Below are positions 13,224 to 13,363 of a stretch of DNA of 13,363 nucleotides, piece after piece. The notes under the pieces were generated by a model. The model saw nothing but the letters and a program-made list of their open reading frames with translations, searched no databases and was not told the DNA's origin. Source of the stretch: Actinomycetota bacterium (lineage in GTDB: Bacteria > Actinomycetota > Thermoleophilia > Solirubrobacterales > Thermoleophilaceae). Where the stretch lies: assembly GCA_005885165.1 (NCBI GenBank), contig VAXR01000005.1, positions 1-13,363 of the forward strand, given 5' to 3'. Position 1 is the first letter of the stretch. Each line of letters starts with the position of its first letter. The position numbers and the translations under genes are program-made.

Positions 13224-13363
13224 TTATCTCCATAGCTCGAACGACGGCGGCGACCCCTCGCGGACGACCGCGTGCAGCCCGTCGAGCCCCGACTCGGTCA
13301 TCGGGCGGTCGGTGCGCTGGTGCGCTCCCCGGCTCTCCTCGCGTCCCAGTGCGCAGGCGGCGA
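13224..13363 (-). CDS. C-terminal end of a succinate dehydrogenase/L-aspartate oxidase-type flavoprotein (partial)
   Basis: The reading frame enters from the right edge and ends at TAA (13226-13224). The 45 visible residues contain GREESRGAHQRTDRP, the (R)ESRGAH...D.P signature near the C-terminus of FAD-dependent SdhA, FrdA and L-aspartate oxidase (NadB). In that family the conserved Arg contacts the dicarboxylate substrate. Only about 25 residues follow the signature, ending FELWR. SdhA normally has a longer tail, so NadB (aspartate to iminoaspartate, first step of NAD synthesis) is preferred, with moderate confidence. The rest of the gene lies beyond 13363. It is easy to miss because no start codon is inside the window. 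Confidence 0.75.
   Translation of the reverse strand, partial: AACALGREESRGAHQRTDRPMTESGLDGLHAVVREGSPPSFELWR

Noticed and set aside
1..13363. tRNA, rRNA, CRISPR array, insertion sequence or prophage signals
   Set aside because: No cloverleaf-like intergenic sequence, no regular spaced direct repeats and no transposase or integrase motif was seen; all repeats lie inside genes or are short dyads.

Overview
The window is GC-rich bacterial DNA with strong G/C third-position bias, which leaves long open frames opposite most real genes. Several features point to a high-GC actinobacterium of the Thermoleophilia type (Solirubrobacterales/Gaiellales). These are an envelope-anchored RsbU-like phosphatase, secreted propeller/Ig proteins with a Lys-rich C-terminal beta domain, GTG and TTG starts, and a small CCHxxTRKGxPC protein of a kind I recall from that class. 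This placement is inference from gene content; there is no rRNA or other phylogenetic marker here.

Layout. 1-1700 (+): a membrane-anchored PP2C/SpoIIE phosphatase with a low-complexity external stalk. 1829-2152 (+): a small secreted two-cysteine protein with a TTG start, a strong ribosome binding site and a candidate promoter. 2160-5204 (-): a probable two-gene unit, a secreted GH36-like glycosidase followed by a gluzincin-type (HExxH...E) putative metallopeptidase. 5281-6744 (+): a secreted six-repeat YWTD propeller with an Ig-like domain, divergent from the glycosidase. 6767-7396 (-): a DUF1802 protein with its own candidate promoter and a leader inverted repeat. 7508-12508 (-): a tight four-gene operon, in transcription order isonitrile hydratase-like DJ-1/PfpI protein, HyuA, HyuB and a 3-hydroxyisobutyrate-dehydrogenase-like beta-hydroxyacid dehydrogenase. 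12646-13071 (-): a small putative zinc-binding protein. 13224-13363 (-): the C-terminal end of a succinate dehydrogenase/L-aspartate oxidase-type flavoprotein that runs off the right edge.

The left half is mostly cell-envelope and secreted functions: signalling, carbohydrate processing and surface propeller. The right half is catabolic. The best candidate for an undescribed system is the four-gene operon. Its cysteine hydratase could open an unusual C-N compound, the HyuAB pair could hydrolyse or carboxylate a cyclic amide or ketone using ATP, and the dehydrogenase could process a resulting hydroxyacid or semialdehyde. The actual substrate cannot be read from the sequence. No tRNA, rRNA, CRISPR array, transposase or integrase was seen.
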